A DNA stretch of 64,000 nt from Acridotheres tristis (taxonomy: Eukaryota; Chordata; Aves; Passeriformes; Sturnidae). Location of the stretch: the NCBI GenBank assembly GCA_037013685.1, contig CM072885.1, positions 67,745,785 to 67,809,784 on the forward strand, written 5' to 3'. Both the position numbers and the translations under genes were made by a program. The notes below the pieces were generated by a model. It had not been told where the DNA came from, did no database searches, and worked only from the letters and a program-made list of their open reading frames with translations. Positions 25,282-60,221 of the stretch are shown here, in pieces (positions within the stretch are counted from its first letter, which is position 1; each line of letters starts with the position of its first letter).

Positions 25282-27342
25282 ATTAAGTTGCATGGTTGAA
25301 GAGATGAGGATGGGCAGGAGAGGACACAGGCTCCCGTGGGCAGAAGTCCCCCCAGGCAGGGGATTGTGGCTGCACAGCCAAAGCTGTGGCTGGGCATCTC
25401 ATCTGGCTGCATGTTTGCCCTTCCATGCTCACATGAACCTCTGAACCTCCTGTGCCTTCAGCATGGCAAGTGCAGACAAGCAAGAGTTTATAATAGTTTT
25501 GCTCTGGTACATTCTAGGTTGAAACAGAGGAATTCTGGAGCTGACACGGGGGCTCAGCCCCATAATTTTGAAGGATAGTGCAGCTACATGATGGACTTCC
25601 TCATTCAGATCCTGCCCTGCATCTCCATATATGCATATCCTCACTGAGCTTTCAGACAGCAGGCAATGTTTGCTAGATAATTGTGTGGCATGGGTGGTTT
25701 CAATGATTTAACTAGGGCAATGGAAAATTTTAGTGACAGAAGCAAGATTTGAATTCTATTTTCCATGAAACCAGTTAGTGCCCCAGCCACTGTTTTTCAG
25801 TTCCTCCCTTGCTGTATGAAATACATTTCCTATACCTAGAGGGGAACAGCAGCAAGGTGTTACTTGTGGGTGAGTCTGGCAGTGAGACTGCATTAGTGCC
25901 CTGGGTAGTTAATCTGCTGATTTTCCTCTCTTTCCCAAGTGCAGTGCTCTGCCTTTTCCTCTATCATACTTCAAGTACCTTTAATGTTCTGCAGCTTATT
26001 GTCAGTTTGCAAAGCCATTCACATAGCAGTGAATCAGAGTTGTACCTGGAGGAAGAATGGAGTAATTTATTTCTGCACAGACGGTTCCTAACTTGAGCTT
26101 TGTCCCTGGAGGAGGTCAGCAACCTGATTTGTGGGTTCTGCACTAACCAGAAGTGGAAAGGTTTGCTGAAACACTGGGCTTCAAGCTTCTTGAATCCTTT
26201 TAACTGCAGGAGTGATGTTCCAATCTTGACCCGGGGACTAGAAGTTCACTCTTGTCTATCCTTTCAATTGACCTAAATAAGTAACCAAAGAGACTCCCTT
26301 GGCCTGGCCCAACCATTGAATGAGGTTTTTTTGGTAGTTTCTCTGATGCCCTCTGTGATGTATGATGACCTAACTCACCCATATGTCCAGAAACTGTTGG
26401 CTGTCCCTTTTCCCTGCATCCTTCACCCACAGCTCTCTTTGTAGAAGGTCAGGTTACACCTCATCCTCATGATTTCTGCACTCTGTGTTGTGGGGCTGTG
26501 TTGGTGTGTGTGGTAGGCAGGAGATGGGTTTTGCCTCCTATGCAGTGGCACCAGCAGTAGGGTTTGCTCTGGTCAGGGTGTATGAAATGCATGTCAAACT
26601 CTCTTAACACCTTCTTGTGTTTAGTTTCAAGCAATCTTCACCAGCATCTTTTGGACTAGTATGTTTGCAAGGCACCTGGTGGTAATGTCTGGGAGTACTG
26701 GGTATTGCACCAGCATACCAGTTCAGCCAGGAGGAACACTGAGAAAGACCTAAAATGATGCTGAAGTCCCATGGAATAAGAGTAAATGGAAAATATTCAA
26801 CCAGGATAAGAGGAGAAACAAGACCATCCAAGGGAGGGTTAAAACATCAAGCAACGATGAGGGGTCTGTGGATGCTGCTTCACACTCTGCTTCATTCCTG
26901 CCAGTTTCTTTCTTGCAACAAAAAGAAGAGAAGGGTCTCAGATAAGAAGGAAAATGCTTTTGTGCCTGTGGATCTGCTCTTTCCTGAGGCTGCTGAGTGA
27001 AGCCATTTAGCAGGGTTACAAAAGGGCTGGCTAGCATGTGGGTGTTAATAGCATTTGCAGCTATGTAAGCAGCAGTAACAACAGCAGAGTAATCAAATCT
27101 CTTCTTTCCGAGGGCAAGTTGATCACCTGAGTGGGTCTGGGATTTCCCCTTGCACAATTGCCAGGTATCTTCACAGGCTAATTGAAATGTGGAGTGCTGT
27201 CTGGGGCCAGGGGCATGGCAGGGGCTGGGTGGATCTAATCTCTGAACACACAGATCAGCTCTGGTCACACTCCTGCCCCGAGGCCTGACAGCTCCCTGGG
27301 TACTGCTGCCTCTTATCTCTGGCTGTGGCTTTCTGCTTTTTC

Positions 27343-27357
27343 TTTTTTTTTTTTTTT
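27343..27357. repeat. Poly-T run
   Basis: Fifteen consecutive T within a pyrimidine-rich stretch. No retroposed body is recognisable beside it. Confidence 0.8.
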
Positions 27358-30300
27358 CCTCTTGAACTGTGCTTCAAGTGCATTGCTCTGGCAGAGTCCT
27401 AAGTGTGGGGTGAGATCTCTCCATCTCCACTTGCAGCTTTCTTTGCTGACTTTTAACCCAAGAGCAGTAAAAAGCAGGGCTGAGAAGAGGCAGACATGGC
27501 ACTCACACCTGACCAGACCCTAGGCAAGAATCATCTCTATCTTATTTTCTCTTGGTACAGCTTTTCTGTCTCTTAATGGCTGATTCACTGGAGCTGTGGG
27601 CAACTGGCTCCAGACTGGCTGCCTCTTGTAGGGGCTCTGCTGTAGAATGCAGCATCTTTTTTCAGCCTCCCCTTCAGCTTCTTTGCCTTGTCTTTGTATT
27701 CACCTGCCTCTTATTTCCAGTGGGAAGCTCAGGTCCTGAGGGCTTCCCATTATGAATCCAGAGGAGCAGCTCAGGGTCAGCCCTGCTGGGCATTTGGATC
27801 CTCAGCAGGCATCTGCCAGCCAGCCTGCTGGGAAAAGGGACAAAAAAGGACCGCTTTTCTCAGAAGGAGAACCACCTTCATGTTTTTGGCTGATCCATGT
27901 GAGACTGGAACCTTGAATCAATTGGGTGCAAAAGTAGAAAGGAAGATGGACCTCTGCTTGTAGAGAGATCAGACTGATGCCAAGGAGGGGGGAGTATGTG
28001 GCAGCAAGCCTGGCTGCTGCTGCTGGCAGGCTGTGTTTGCATAGATGCTGCCTTCCTTGGAGGTGTTTGAGGTGAAAAAATAGCCTTGGAAAACAATTGG
28101 TGTGATTGAGGAAGTGATGGGAAATGCTTTGGGAAGTGAAGCCCAGAAGACAGGCAAGGAGCTGGCTCATGGATCTGTCTGACAGACTCATGGCACCAGT
28201 GACTGGCCCAGCATCTTCCCCTGGCTTTGAGACAGCCTCTTCCCAAGCCTCTGATTTCTGTCTCTATGTTTTTTCTGCCTTTTCACATCGTAGCCAGAAC
28301 CAGTTTTGTAGAGGGACTGGAGCAAAACCATCAAAGCTGATAGTTCTGGCATTCCTTCTTAGCAACACTGAAGTGTTTGCTGAAATATTTTAGTTCTTGA
28401 CTCCTGCTTTTTTCCAGGTGTAGGCTTGTTGACTTCAAGTATCCATCAAGAGAGTGCTTGAGCCAAGGAGCAGTGCTCATGGAGAGCTTGAGGACAGGCT
28501 GAACCTGTGGTGGATCACCTTGCCCAGGTGCTCCTGAGACAGCAGTGTCACACTCCTGTCACACAGCAGAGGACACCTGCAAGGCCATGTCTTCAATCCT
28601 GTGGCAGGTGCTGTGGAGAAAGCACCTGGCCTCAGGAGATGTTCTGACTGCAGGAAGCTGCAGGAGATCTGTGTTTTCTGTCCTCCCTTTAGTGAGGAAA
28701 GCATGGGCAAAAACAGGTCCTTCTCAAAGAGTGTCCCCTGGAGACCCCCAGGGAAAAGCCAATTTTTCAGAAGGAACTGGAGTGCCAAGAACTTTCTCTG
28801 AGGGGAGTGTTGATCCTATTACACTCTGAAAATCATTTCCTACCACGCTGGAGAATTGGCTTGCCAAAGCACCAATTACCCAGCAAGGAAATCACTGCCT
28901 TCAGATTAATTCGTAGCTCCTTTGTCTGTTCTGTGCTTGGCTGATGTGTTAGGTAAATATTTGTACAGCACAGAGAATTGCCTCCCTTTCTTCTCTTTTC
29001 CAAGGGTCAAAGAAATGTCAGCCATTGGCACTTGTGTGCAGCCAGGCTTCTGTGTTTGCTGGGAGGCAGGCTCTGTGCCAGCCATGGAACAGCCAGAGTG
29101 GCTCTGGTGGCCAGCAGCCCTTCCCAGAAGAGCCAGGTTTTTTGTCCTGAGCTTATTCCACAGGGCAGTGAACTGCTGAGTTTAATGATGAAACCAAATA
29201 ACCTCTCCCCTCTGCATAAGAGAAGAAAACTGCTTTTCTTGGTGTCTTCTCTCTGTGAATCTCCTGGGGTGAACTGACTTTTGTTGCCTCTTTTTTTTTC
29301 CCTGATATTTTTCGATGGGCCTTGTGTCTCCTTTGCAACTCAGCGTATTCTGTGCTTCTATGGGTCTAGTCTCTGAAAAAAAAGCCTGCTGTTCTCTCCC
29401 ACTATTATAAGGAGCCCTCAAAGCAGCAAGTGCTGAATTTCACATGAGCTACAAAGTCTGTGTCAGCCCCATTCCAAGTGGGGCCATGTGTCCATTGCAG
29501 GACACTCAAAAACAGTGGTTTCTGCCTCACTGCTCTGAACAAGGGGGAAACTCAGCAGTTACACATAAAATTATATAAAGACAAAGGAATTTCTCCTTTT
29601 TTTCCCATGACAGTCAGTCCCTGAAGCACAAGTTGTGCTCGGCTATATTAATCAGTAGGTTACTCACCCAGTGACTGAAAAATCTTCTGCAGAAGATAAA
29701 TACTGACCTTGGTATTTTTAGTCATAAATTTAAATGCAGAGTTTCAAATCAGAATCTGGGGGTGAGAAGATCTTGATCAGAAGTTTTTGACTATTCAGCA
29801 TCTAACAGAGAATGAAGCTCACACATCCAAGCCGGCACCCACACCAGGAAAGCAGGACACCCGAGCTGGCTCTGAGCCTTGTCTCTCACTTGAATCTCTG
29901 ACTACTTTCATGTTTTTCACATATTTTGCACTTTCTTTTTTGTTAATTGCCCCCTTTGATCAACACACCAGAGGAGGCAACTTTCTGCTCACCTCTGCCA
30001 GACCCTGTGAGACCCAGATTCAGGAACAAGCAGAGACAGGAGTTTTTCAACTCTGTTTGTGGTTACAATAATTGGTTAAGAGCTTAGTGCAGCCAGGGAG
30101 GGGGATCTGGCTGTTTGTGAATTCTATGGTGGGTGGATTCTGTGGATGGTTTGGGGTTTGCCTTGGCCTCTGTGTGGCCCAGAGATGTTTTGGGGGATGA
30201 TCTAAGCCATGTGGCTTGTAAAAGCTCCCTCCAAAGCACGAGGATGGAGCGTGCTCCTGCCTAAGGCACAGCACAGAGTGTCCGTGCAGCTCATGGGGTG

Positions 30301-31009
30301 GGCAAGGTGTGGTGGGTGGGTTGGGTGAGATGGGTGTGCTGGCTGTGGAACTGCAGATGTTTCCCCAGCAGTGGGCTGGTTTTCCCCATCAGAGCATTTT
30401 CCTGCTACTCCTGGCTGTAGGAAAAGTGTAGAAGGCTCAGACCATTCATCTGAATGCTCAGGCTTGAAGCTGTCAGGATGGTTCCCTGTATGTCCCAAGG
30501 CAGCCAACTTCTTTGGCTGTTCCTAGAGCTTTGGGGATGATTTCCAGTTGTAAAGAAAACTGGGGGAGAGCCTGGCTGCTCTCCCTGGTGTATTGAACTG
30601 GTCTGCAGCTGATGGAGGTTTTGGCACTTGCCCCTCAGGCTGGAGCTGCTGTGCACTGGTCACCTGGTGCCTAAGTGCCAAAATGTTTATCAGGTCTGGA
30701 AATCACATTGTGTGAGGCACTGCAGCACTGCTGGGAGCTCTGAGCTCTCCTCAGTGACAGGGGCAGCAGGCACAGGGCTGTGCTGCATCTGCTTCTCTTT
30801 GTTCCTCCTAAACCCAGGAGGTCACTGAAGTTTTGGAAGGAAATCAGAATTGATCCTGAGCAGAAGGAGAGGGAAGGGGAGTTTCAAATGAAGTTGCTTT
30901 GCAGCTGGAAGGTGGCTTCACTTGAATAGCAGTGTCCTTAACTGCATCACTGCCAATGTTTTAGGCGTTGCAGATGAGTGTCCATAACTTCCTTCAAGAA
31001 AAGAAAATT

Positions 31010-31260
31010 GAAGCTTTTATTGTGAAAACAGGTGCATATAAGAATAATACGGTTTTGATGGTTAATTTAATTATTAATCTAGTTATTGTCTTATTTTTCT
31101 GTGGCGCTGCTAATTGATAAAAAATTATATTCTTTAGTTTGACTACTGGGATTATCTGAGTAATCTAAAAAAAATTCCAGTCCTGTGGTGATTAATGAAA
31201 TCTCTGATATGTATTTTAGATCTATGATGAATTTTTAATATAAGTATTAAATTAATAAGG
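31010..31260. promoter_or_regulatory. AT-rich, TAAT-motif-dense stretch before exon 2
   Basis: A 250-bp AT-rich segment with clustered homeodomain-type cores (TTAATTATTAAT, GCTAATTGAT, GATTAATGAA, AAATTAATAA), ending about 180 bp upstream of B4GALNT3 exon 2. Composition alone suggests a candidate conserved non-coding element; conservation could not be tested. Confidence 0.25.
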
Positions 31261-31438
31261 AGGGAAGAGCTTTTAAGGAAAATAAAGGCAGTTTTTCTCC
31301 CTGTGCCAGTTTGCCAACTCCAAGCAACATAAACAACTCCTGGTCTCTGCTGGACCCTTCCAGACTGTTAGAGGTCTCTCAACCTTGTAACCTTTTTTTA
31401 ACCTTGTTCCCTGACACCTTTCTGTTTCCTCTGTACAG

Positions 31439-52797
<21,359 letters not shown>

Positions 52798-55700
52798 CCT
52801 TCATCCCCAGAGCTGCTCAGCAGCACTGCCCACCATCTCATCCAGATGTGCACTTTACTGGGGCACACAGCTGAGTGCCCAAACCCTTCCTCTGCCTCCA
52901 GAGCCCTCTGATGGCGCGGCACAGCTGAGGAAGGAGTGACCAGGCTGGAGGAGCAGGAGCTTCCCTTGTCAGCCTCTGCATCCAGGACGTGGGATCCGTG
53001 TGTGGCTGGGAAGGTGTGTGGGGGAGATGTCAGCAAGGGAAGGACTTGTATTTCCTGCCGTGCAGTCTGGTGGAAGGTACAGTGGGAGAGGTGCCTTGTT
53101 TCCTGTTGAGTCTTGCACCAAACAAACACAAATCCCAGCTAAGCCCAGAATGGTTTATTTAGAGCAACACGGCTTCTCTTTCAAAACTTGAGTGAAAAGA
53201 AAAAAAAAGCAAAAGAATCCACAACGATCCCCATTTCCTCTCCTTTGCCATCTCTCCAGTACCCATGATTTTGGACAGGGGACCAAAATTCTCTGATCAG
53301 TATTGCACCCACATGCCCATGTGCTGACTTAAGGAAATCTGGATGCAGAGGAGTTGACAGGCACTTTAGGCTGCTGGTGCTTGGATGTTTCTCTTTGCTT
53401 TTCACTTTGGTCATTATGAAAAACTGTGCTCATGTTCAGCAAATTATGGGCCATGGATGGAGTTGCAAATACTTTTCTCTTACAACAGCCACGTTTGCCT
53501 GTAGCTAGGTGAGCTGGCAAGGGTGATGTTACAATTCCACCTAAATTATTGACCCACTGCCCGAGGGTGGTGGAGGTTACAGAGAAGCTAACAGAGCATC
53601 TCAGGAGGAACTTTCCAGCCTTATCTGACAGACATGTGTTTGTCCTAACAATATCAGGGAAACCCTAGCAGGGAAGAAATGGCAATATTTTATTAGTTGA
53701 AATGTTGTGATTTGTCAGAAGAGGAGACAGAGTCTTCCACTCTCAAAATCCTGTACATTTATGCAGCATCTAAAAGTTAATTTAATAAGTTATGGCCTCA
53801 CAGTTGTGTCTTGTTGTAGTTTGAATTTTATGTAGAGAGGCTTCTTGGTTGGAGAACCAGCACAGCTGTTGGTGCTTCATCTCTGGAACAGCCCTGGGAG
53901 CTCTGGCCTGGTACAGAGGAGGTGTCCTCAGGACTTGGCACAGGCACTGGGTGTAACGAATGGTGAGGACAGAAGAGGGTTGAGTGAACAGAAGGATGGA
54001 CAAACCCCTGCTGTTATTGATGCAAGAACTGTGGGGAGAGCCCACAGCTGGCCAGGTGCTACAGGGAAGTCTTATCCCCTAAAACTTAATGTAAGTTAAG
54101 TTTTGTTAATGTAAGGCAAGATTTTCTTTACCCCATAACCATTTTAGGAGACTCTATGAACCCAGAAATCCCAGCTCACTCAGGGCTTTACACTGGAGCT
54201 TCAGTGTCCCCATACCATGCTGAAAAGGTCTCAGCCTTGAGGAGGAGAGTGTGACATAGGATGCTGCTCATGGTGCCCAGTTCTGTGGGGAGTTGCTGGG
54301 AAGGAGTAATGGATGTGTGCAGAATACAGGCAAAGCTGACTGGTACTAGAAGTTTTTGCTCTTTGCTGATGGAGTAGATGCCAATTCAGACCAGGCATTC
54401 ATTTATTACTGGGCCCGTGGTGCTTGTCAAGTCCATCAAGTTCCACTCTTGCAGTAGAAAACCGAACATGCAAGTTCTGGCACGTGAGATGGAAATCGTG
54501 TCAAATCATCTGTTTGCATCAGTCTGGGTTTTGTGAGTGATGGATTTGAGAAAAAGTCAAACAGATACCAGAAAGTTCTGCTGTGCAGTGTGCAGCTGTG
54601 GTGAGAAGTAGACAGGAGGTGGCTGTGTCTCTGAATCCATGGAGCCTTTGCCAGAATGGAGACACGGAATATCCCAGAAGATGCAGCCCCAGCCAGCTGC
54701 TCAAGCCAGGGTAGTCTTCCTATTGAGGGAAAATAATTTACCCATGCAGATACTAAATTAAATCATGGCAGTTGGGCTGATAGGGAGGAGGCTGACAACA
54801 GTCAACACTTTTTTTGAATTTTTTTTTTATTTTAAGTATTATAGGAGTTTGGGAGACCGGATCCCTGTGATGCAATGTTGCAATAAGCTCTGTCTGGAAT
54901 GTGCAGTGTCAGTCATGCTGTCAGTGCAAGTCAGAGCCTGTGCTTCCCTCAGACACAGGCACAACTCCACGAGTGTGCAGGTGAGCTGCTTTCCAGGCTC
55001 CAGGACTGTGCCTGCACAGCTTGTCCAGGCTGGCAGTGTCACGCAATGCCTGTGGAATGGGGAGAGGCCGAGTGCAGGGACACGGCCAGGCGTTAGCAGC
55101 AGCAGCTGGGAGCAGCATGGTGCCCACTCTGCAGATGGAGAACTGCTGGATTTGGTGGCAGCCTGTCAGTCAAGCACGGGCAGGAGGAGTTATTTGTACC
55201 CTGTGCTTCCACATCTGGCCGTGGATGTGGTCTGCAGCACCCCAGGTTATCAGCTGGCATCCATCTGCAGACACGGGCAAGAATTCAGTGCATCCAGAAG
55301 GGAACTCACTTGGCATAAATGCCATGAGTCTTCCCCATCACAGAGGACAGCCAGCAGAGAGTGCCTTGGACAGTAGGGTGCACTCCTCACTGCAGCACTG
55401 CCAGAGGAGTTTGAGCGTTTTCCTCCCATTTTACAGCTGTGACTGGCTGTACTCCTTCCTTCACACCTTGGAACCCAGGCCAGTGGTAAGCAGAACTACC
55501 TCGTGAAGACTCTTTGGTGGAGATGTAAGGAGTTACTGGTTTTCAGTCCAGTTTCCCAATGGCCAGTTTCCCCACTGTGGAAGCTGCCATCTCAAGTGTT
55601 CTTCCCTTTCAGTGGGAATTCTCCGTTGGTATCCAAGCAGTAGAAAGTGTGATTAATACTAATTGGCACTAGCTGGCAACTCCCATAGAGGAGCTTGGGG

Positions 55701-58129
55701 AGCCCATGGGAACAAAAACTCTTCCAGCCCACGTGCTCAGAGACCTGAGTGCAGGGTGTGGGGACAGAAGGGGCTCCACACTCCCCAGTTTACTGGCCAG
55801 CAGCAAACCTTGCTGAGGAGCAGTGCTGGGCTTCACTCTGAGGCTGCTGCCCCTCTTCCAAAGCAAGCTGCAGTTTCTGTCCCCAGACAGAGTCACCAAG
55901 AGGGGAGAGCAGGAAGCAGAGCAGGAGCAGATCCTCAGCCATGCAGTGAGAGAACATGGCCAGGAAGCTGACTCCCCTCAACAGCTGGTCACATTTCTGT
56001 CACCAGGATCTTTTTAGGAAGCTGTGCTGGAGTTTCTGGCCTTCATGTGCATCCTGGACAGCTGGAGGAAGTTGCATAGGACTTTCCTTGGGTCAGGCCA
56101 GGAGCAAGCTGCTCTGGAAGCTCTGTGGCTGGGGAAATGATGGACAGTGCTGCAAAAAAGACTTTTTCCAGGGTAGGATGTGACCAGACTGGGGAGTCTG
56201 GACCCCCATGTGTGAGGTGCAGGACAAGGGGACTCTGCCTACAAATGTGACTGTGTCTTCAGGACTGAAATGTGGTGCTCAGGTTTGCTTTGCTGGCCAG
56301 CAAGGGAATGAAAAAGGGCTGGCTTTTAATCTGAGCAAAGTGTATTGTGTGAAAATTACGGTTTGTTTCATCATTGTCTTAATGTTTGCCCGGTATGAAC
56401 ATCTCTCCTTAATGCCTACAAATGTCTGAAGTTGATTGTTTTTCAGATTTTGTGTTGAAAATCTGAGTTGTACCTTTGAGTTACCTGCCTTAAAGTGGCT
56501 CTGTGCCTTCAAGACGACTCCTGGGCCACCTCTCTGTTGGAGCTGGGGGATATACAGATTCTCCCTCGTGTTTTATAAATACATTGTCTTCCTACAAGAG
56601 CTCTCTTCTGTCTGTGTGTTCACTTGCACCCACATCAGTGTGCAGCAGGGATTAGAATCCAGGTGTGCTCCTCTGTTCCATTAGCTGAAAGCACAGGCAG
56701 TACCAGAGACAGAGGTCACTCACTCTGTGCCCAAGCCAGCAGGAGCTCTGCAGCAAGGGCTGGCTGGGAGATGCAGTGGGCAAGGTGAGCCAGCAGTGAG
56801 CCCTGCACAGAATGGGATGGCAACAGCACAGCTTTCCTCCTGTCTGCGTGGGTTTGTCATGTGAAACAAGGTGGAAACAGTGGACAGATGCACATTCCAG
56901 CAAAGCATGAGTGTGCTGTGATGGGAGAATGTGGAAAACAACAGTGTTCCTCCTGGCAAGCAGAGGACAGTTCCTGGAGAAGACCACAGGTGGGAGCCTA
57001 GACCTGAGCTCAATGCTTGTCACACCTTACACAAATGGGAGGTCAGCTCTTTCACAGCAACTGCTTATTTCGTTGGATTAAATTCTGGCCCATTTTCACT
57101 TTAATTGTGCCTTCTTTCAGTATCAAAAGCTTGGCAGCAGTGGGAGTCGCACACAAAGAGGGAAAAAGGCAGCCAAGGTTGCTAATGAGTGTGATTTCAC
57201 TATAACAAGAAATTATTAATATTAAAGGAGGTGGAGGGAAAGTATTCCAGTGTGCTGCCAGACTTTTGGGATGAGTGTCAGGAATCCCCCTCTGCTCACA
57301 CAGACCTCACATGCTGCCATACCCAATCCAATGGCTTTTTGAACAATGATGAAATTAAGATCTGGTAATGAAATTCCCCTCTGTGCTTCTTTCTCAACTG
57401 AACATTTTCTATTTTTCCCTCTCTTTACATTCAGTCATCAGTGCTAATTGCTTTGCCTCGTGCTCCATGAAGCAATGAGTCCTAGGGTTCGGGGTCTGAG
57501 TGCAGGATATGTAATTTTTTACCTTTCCATGAACCCAGCCAGCCAGTAGTGGCTGACATCCCTTGGCTTGTGCTTTTGCTGTGCCTACAACTCATTCTGC
57601 CACCTCTGGAGTGAAGCATTTTTCTAGAGGAGGTGGGATAACTTCCCAGAAACATCCACCCCTCTCTGCTGCCAGTCAGAGCAAAGGCTGAGGACCAAGT
57701 TAAGCAGCAGACTCAGAGTCACCCCAGAGCTGTCATCCCTGAGACAAAGTGTAGGACAAGTCTCTGCCTGCTTCCCCAAACACATCTCAGATTGTGCTCA
57801 GCTTTGCCACTTCAGGTTCTGGTAAATACATAACTGGTATTTTCCACCCTACCCTTTTTATGCAACTTTTCTTTGGCTCAGAGAAGTCACTGCTGGCCCG
57901 TGGCCTTACCCACACCTTCGTGGGCAAGGTCATTCACACCCTCTCAGAAAAAGCACCACATGTGACTGAGAAAAATTTGGTTTTGTAAAGTCAAATACAG
58001 AATACAAATGAAATCTGTCTGTATCTGTTTCTGAGTGCCAGACACTCCCAGTAGCTCCTGAAGACTCGTGTGAGGATGCTTTCAGGGCATTTTCCTCTCG
58101 GGGGTGGCAAGGATATACAAAATGGGAAC

Positions 58130-58690
58130 TCCATATTAAACTCCTGATTCTGCAGTACAATGGAAAAATCATTTAATAATCAAAAGAGCATGCAATTATT
58201 TAAATAGGCTTACATAGGACTATTAAAATACCATTTTTTAGCATTACTATAGAGTTAAAAATTTAGGATCAAAAATTTTTACTCTTTCATAAAAATCTTG
58301 AAACTCATTAATTCAAAGGATTTTTTTAAGGAAACAAATTGTTCTAATACAAGATAATTACCAGAGCTGTCATTATAAACCAAATACATTTTAAAACATT
58401 TATATTAGTGATGAGAAGAAATCATAATGGTGATTTTTTAAATAAAGTAATAAGCTCTTCAGTTGTAATTTTTCATTGTGGTAATAAGCCTAGGCTGTGT
58501 CCTTATGTATAATGTTTCTTCATTTTCTACTAAATATTGTCAGGCTATTCTGACATCATTCCTGATAGGTCCCTGATGATGACATCAGACCACAATAACT
58601 ATTTTCTGTCCTTGTTAATATTCCAGAGCTGGAAATATCTGATTGTTTTCTTAATTATGTCACATGTAATTTTAAACAAGTAGGAAACAT
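58130..58690. promoter_or_regulatory. AT-rich intergenic block with two CRE-like sites
   Basis: TGACATCA occurs at 58551-58558 and again at 58580-58587, followed at once by a RUNX-type ACCACA (58589-58594). The sites are embedded in an AT-rich, repeat-free block between the two genes. This resembles a distal enhancer, but the evidence is motif-level only. Confidence 0.25.
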
Positions 58691-59666
58691 TTGAACTGGT
58701 TCTAGCTATCTTCACATATACACACCATTCTATGCTCCTAGGAAAACTTCTTTTTTAGTTTTGAGAAATCCATTCCAACATTTGGGAGGTAAACTATTAG
58801 GTACAATTGCTTCAAGGGCATCAACTTAGGTTTGAGACCAAAAAAAAAGCTGGACTTATTTATTTAGCCTACAAAGCAAATCATTCACTCTTCTCTACCA
58901 AATGAGCCAATATTGAATATGTGAAGCAGGAAGCTAAAATAAGAAAAGAGGTTTCCAGAACTGCACTTTAAAAATGTATACCTGCTGCTGTTCCTGCAGT
59001 TTTCTCTTGCAAAGTTTGCTCTAGCTTGGAAAGGCAATGTTCCCCCCTCTCAGAACTGCAAAAGCATGAGAGTAAGGGTGCCAGGTATGCTATGACACAC
59101 AGTTTTGAAGTTTAACCCAGTTTTCTGGATTCATCCATGGGCTCCTGCTGAGGTCAGTGGACGCGTTGACGAGAGCTGCACTGCTCAGATCCTGCAGGGA
59201 AGAGAAGAAACATCAGCAAGGTGAGCTCAGACCCCTCTGTGTGCATGGCCAGAGAGGAGCAGGCACAGCCACCACAGCTGCCCCTGCATGTGTGGGGTGC
59301 TGCTCTTCAGCCCTTGCCTCTCTCTGCATCCCAAACCAGCAATGTTTCTCTAGGGGCTTTTGGCCTTTACATCCATCCTCAGCATAGCATGTGTCTGTTG
59401 AGCTTTCTTGTTGCATTTAAGTTGTGTTTACGTTTTGCAGGTTATGTAAGCAAGAAGTGTGAATTTTGCTTCTTGAGCTGAAGTGCTTTTGATTTAAGAA
59501 CATGTCATTCCCTCACTGATGTGACATGGGAACCCAACATTTGGATGAACTCTTATTTACAGGGCTTCCTTGAAAATGAGCATTAGGTGCTTAAAACAGT
59601 CCCAGCCAAACCACAGGGGCTGTTGTAAAGAGCTCTTCCCCCTTCTGCCTTGCCCAGCACCTTCCT

Positions 59667-59672
59667 TTTATT
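59667..59672 (-). terminator. NINJ2: Candidate NINJ2 polyadenylation signal
   Basis: TTTATT on the plus strand reads AATAAA on the minus strand, about 390 nt past the NINJ2 stop. It is the first canonical signal found downstream. A second lies near 58860. Transcript ends cannot be verified from sequence. Confidence 0.4.
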
Positions 59673-60057
59673 CTGCTCAGATAGTGCTGCTGCCTTGGGA
59701 TTCCTCCCAGAACACACCTAGTTTTCTTCCCCAAATTTAGCTCCCATCCACAATTGCTATTCATATCTAGCATGAGCTCTGCAGCCTTCCAAAAACCACT
59801 TGCTGCTGATAAATCCCAGCAACTGGGATGTTTGGTGTTCCTGCTTTAGAGCCCAAGTGAGGAGAGCTCCTGTGAGGGAATTTGTTCATTGGCCACAGGC
59901 TCTTGTGGGACAGCAACGTGCCTCTGGAAAGGCTTTGTTTAAATTCGTGCAGCATTGCCTTCACTTTGCAGTGATGTTTTCTGAGACTGAGAGCCCTGCC
60001 AGGGGCTGGCAGTGATGGGAACTCACCCTTTCTTACCTGAGTCCATTGCACCATTAA

Positions 60058-60221
60058 TTAATAAGGTCCAAAATTCCTGCTGGGGTAGAGGCCAGTCTTC
60101 TGCACCCCGAAGGCTGTGATGAAGATGTTGAGGATGACTGTGATGAAGATGAGAGCTGTGGCAGTGTTGTTCAGTATATTCAGGCGGGGTTGCTTTGCAA
60201 TGTCATTCAGGTTCAAACGAG
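60058..60221 (-). CDS. NINJ2: NINJ2 final coding exon (second membrane segment, C-terminus)
   Basis: The minus-strand acceptor is attgcacag. The exon completes Ala, then reads RLNLNDIAKQPRLNILNNTA, the second hydrophobic helix, and GVQKTGLYPSRNFGPY before TAA at 60060-60058. The FITAFGVQK segment is shared by NINJ1 and NINJ2. The last eight residues differ from mammalian NINJ2. A strong donor-like site lies 21 nt past the stop. Confidence 0.93.

Larger units (their letters stand above)
1..31438 (+). other. Presumed B4GALNT3 intron 1 (non-coding)
   Basis: No exon with family similarity was found here. Because B4GALNT3 exon 2 starts at 31439 and the vertebrate gene has a very long first intron, this interval is inferred to be intron 1. 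Between the repeats listed separately it is unique, CpG-poor sequence with short purine, poly-T and (ATT)n runs. Open frames of 60-200 codons occur on both strands, as expected by chance over this length, and none shows a recognised domain. A short CR1-tail-like piece lies around 29330-29362. Confidence 0.7.
52798..60057. other. B4GALNT3-NINJ2 convergent intergenic interval with 3' UTRs
   Basis: About 7.3 kb between the two stop codons. The left part must contain the B4GALNT3 3' UTR, but no canonical AATAAA lies close downstream of the stop; ATTAAA near 54756 is a weak candidate. The right part holds the NINJ2 3' UTR on the minus strand. No coding exon, RNA gene or interspersed repeat was recognised. 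58130-58690 is notably AT-rich. Confidence 0.7.

Noticed and set aside
25131..25412. Low-complexity LLSSP/GEERR open frames
   Set aside because: Translation of the (GGAGA)n microsatellite in different frames.
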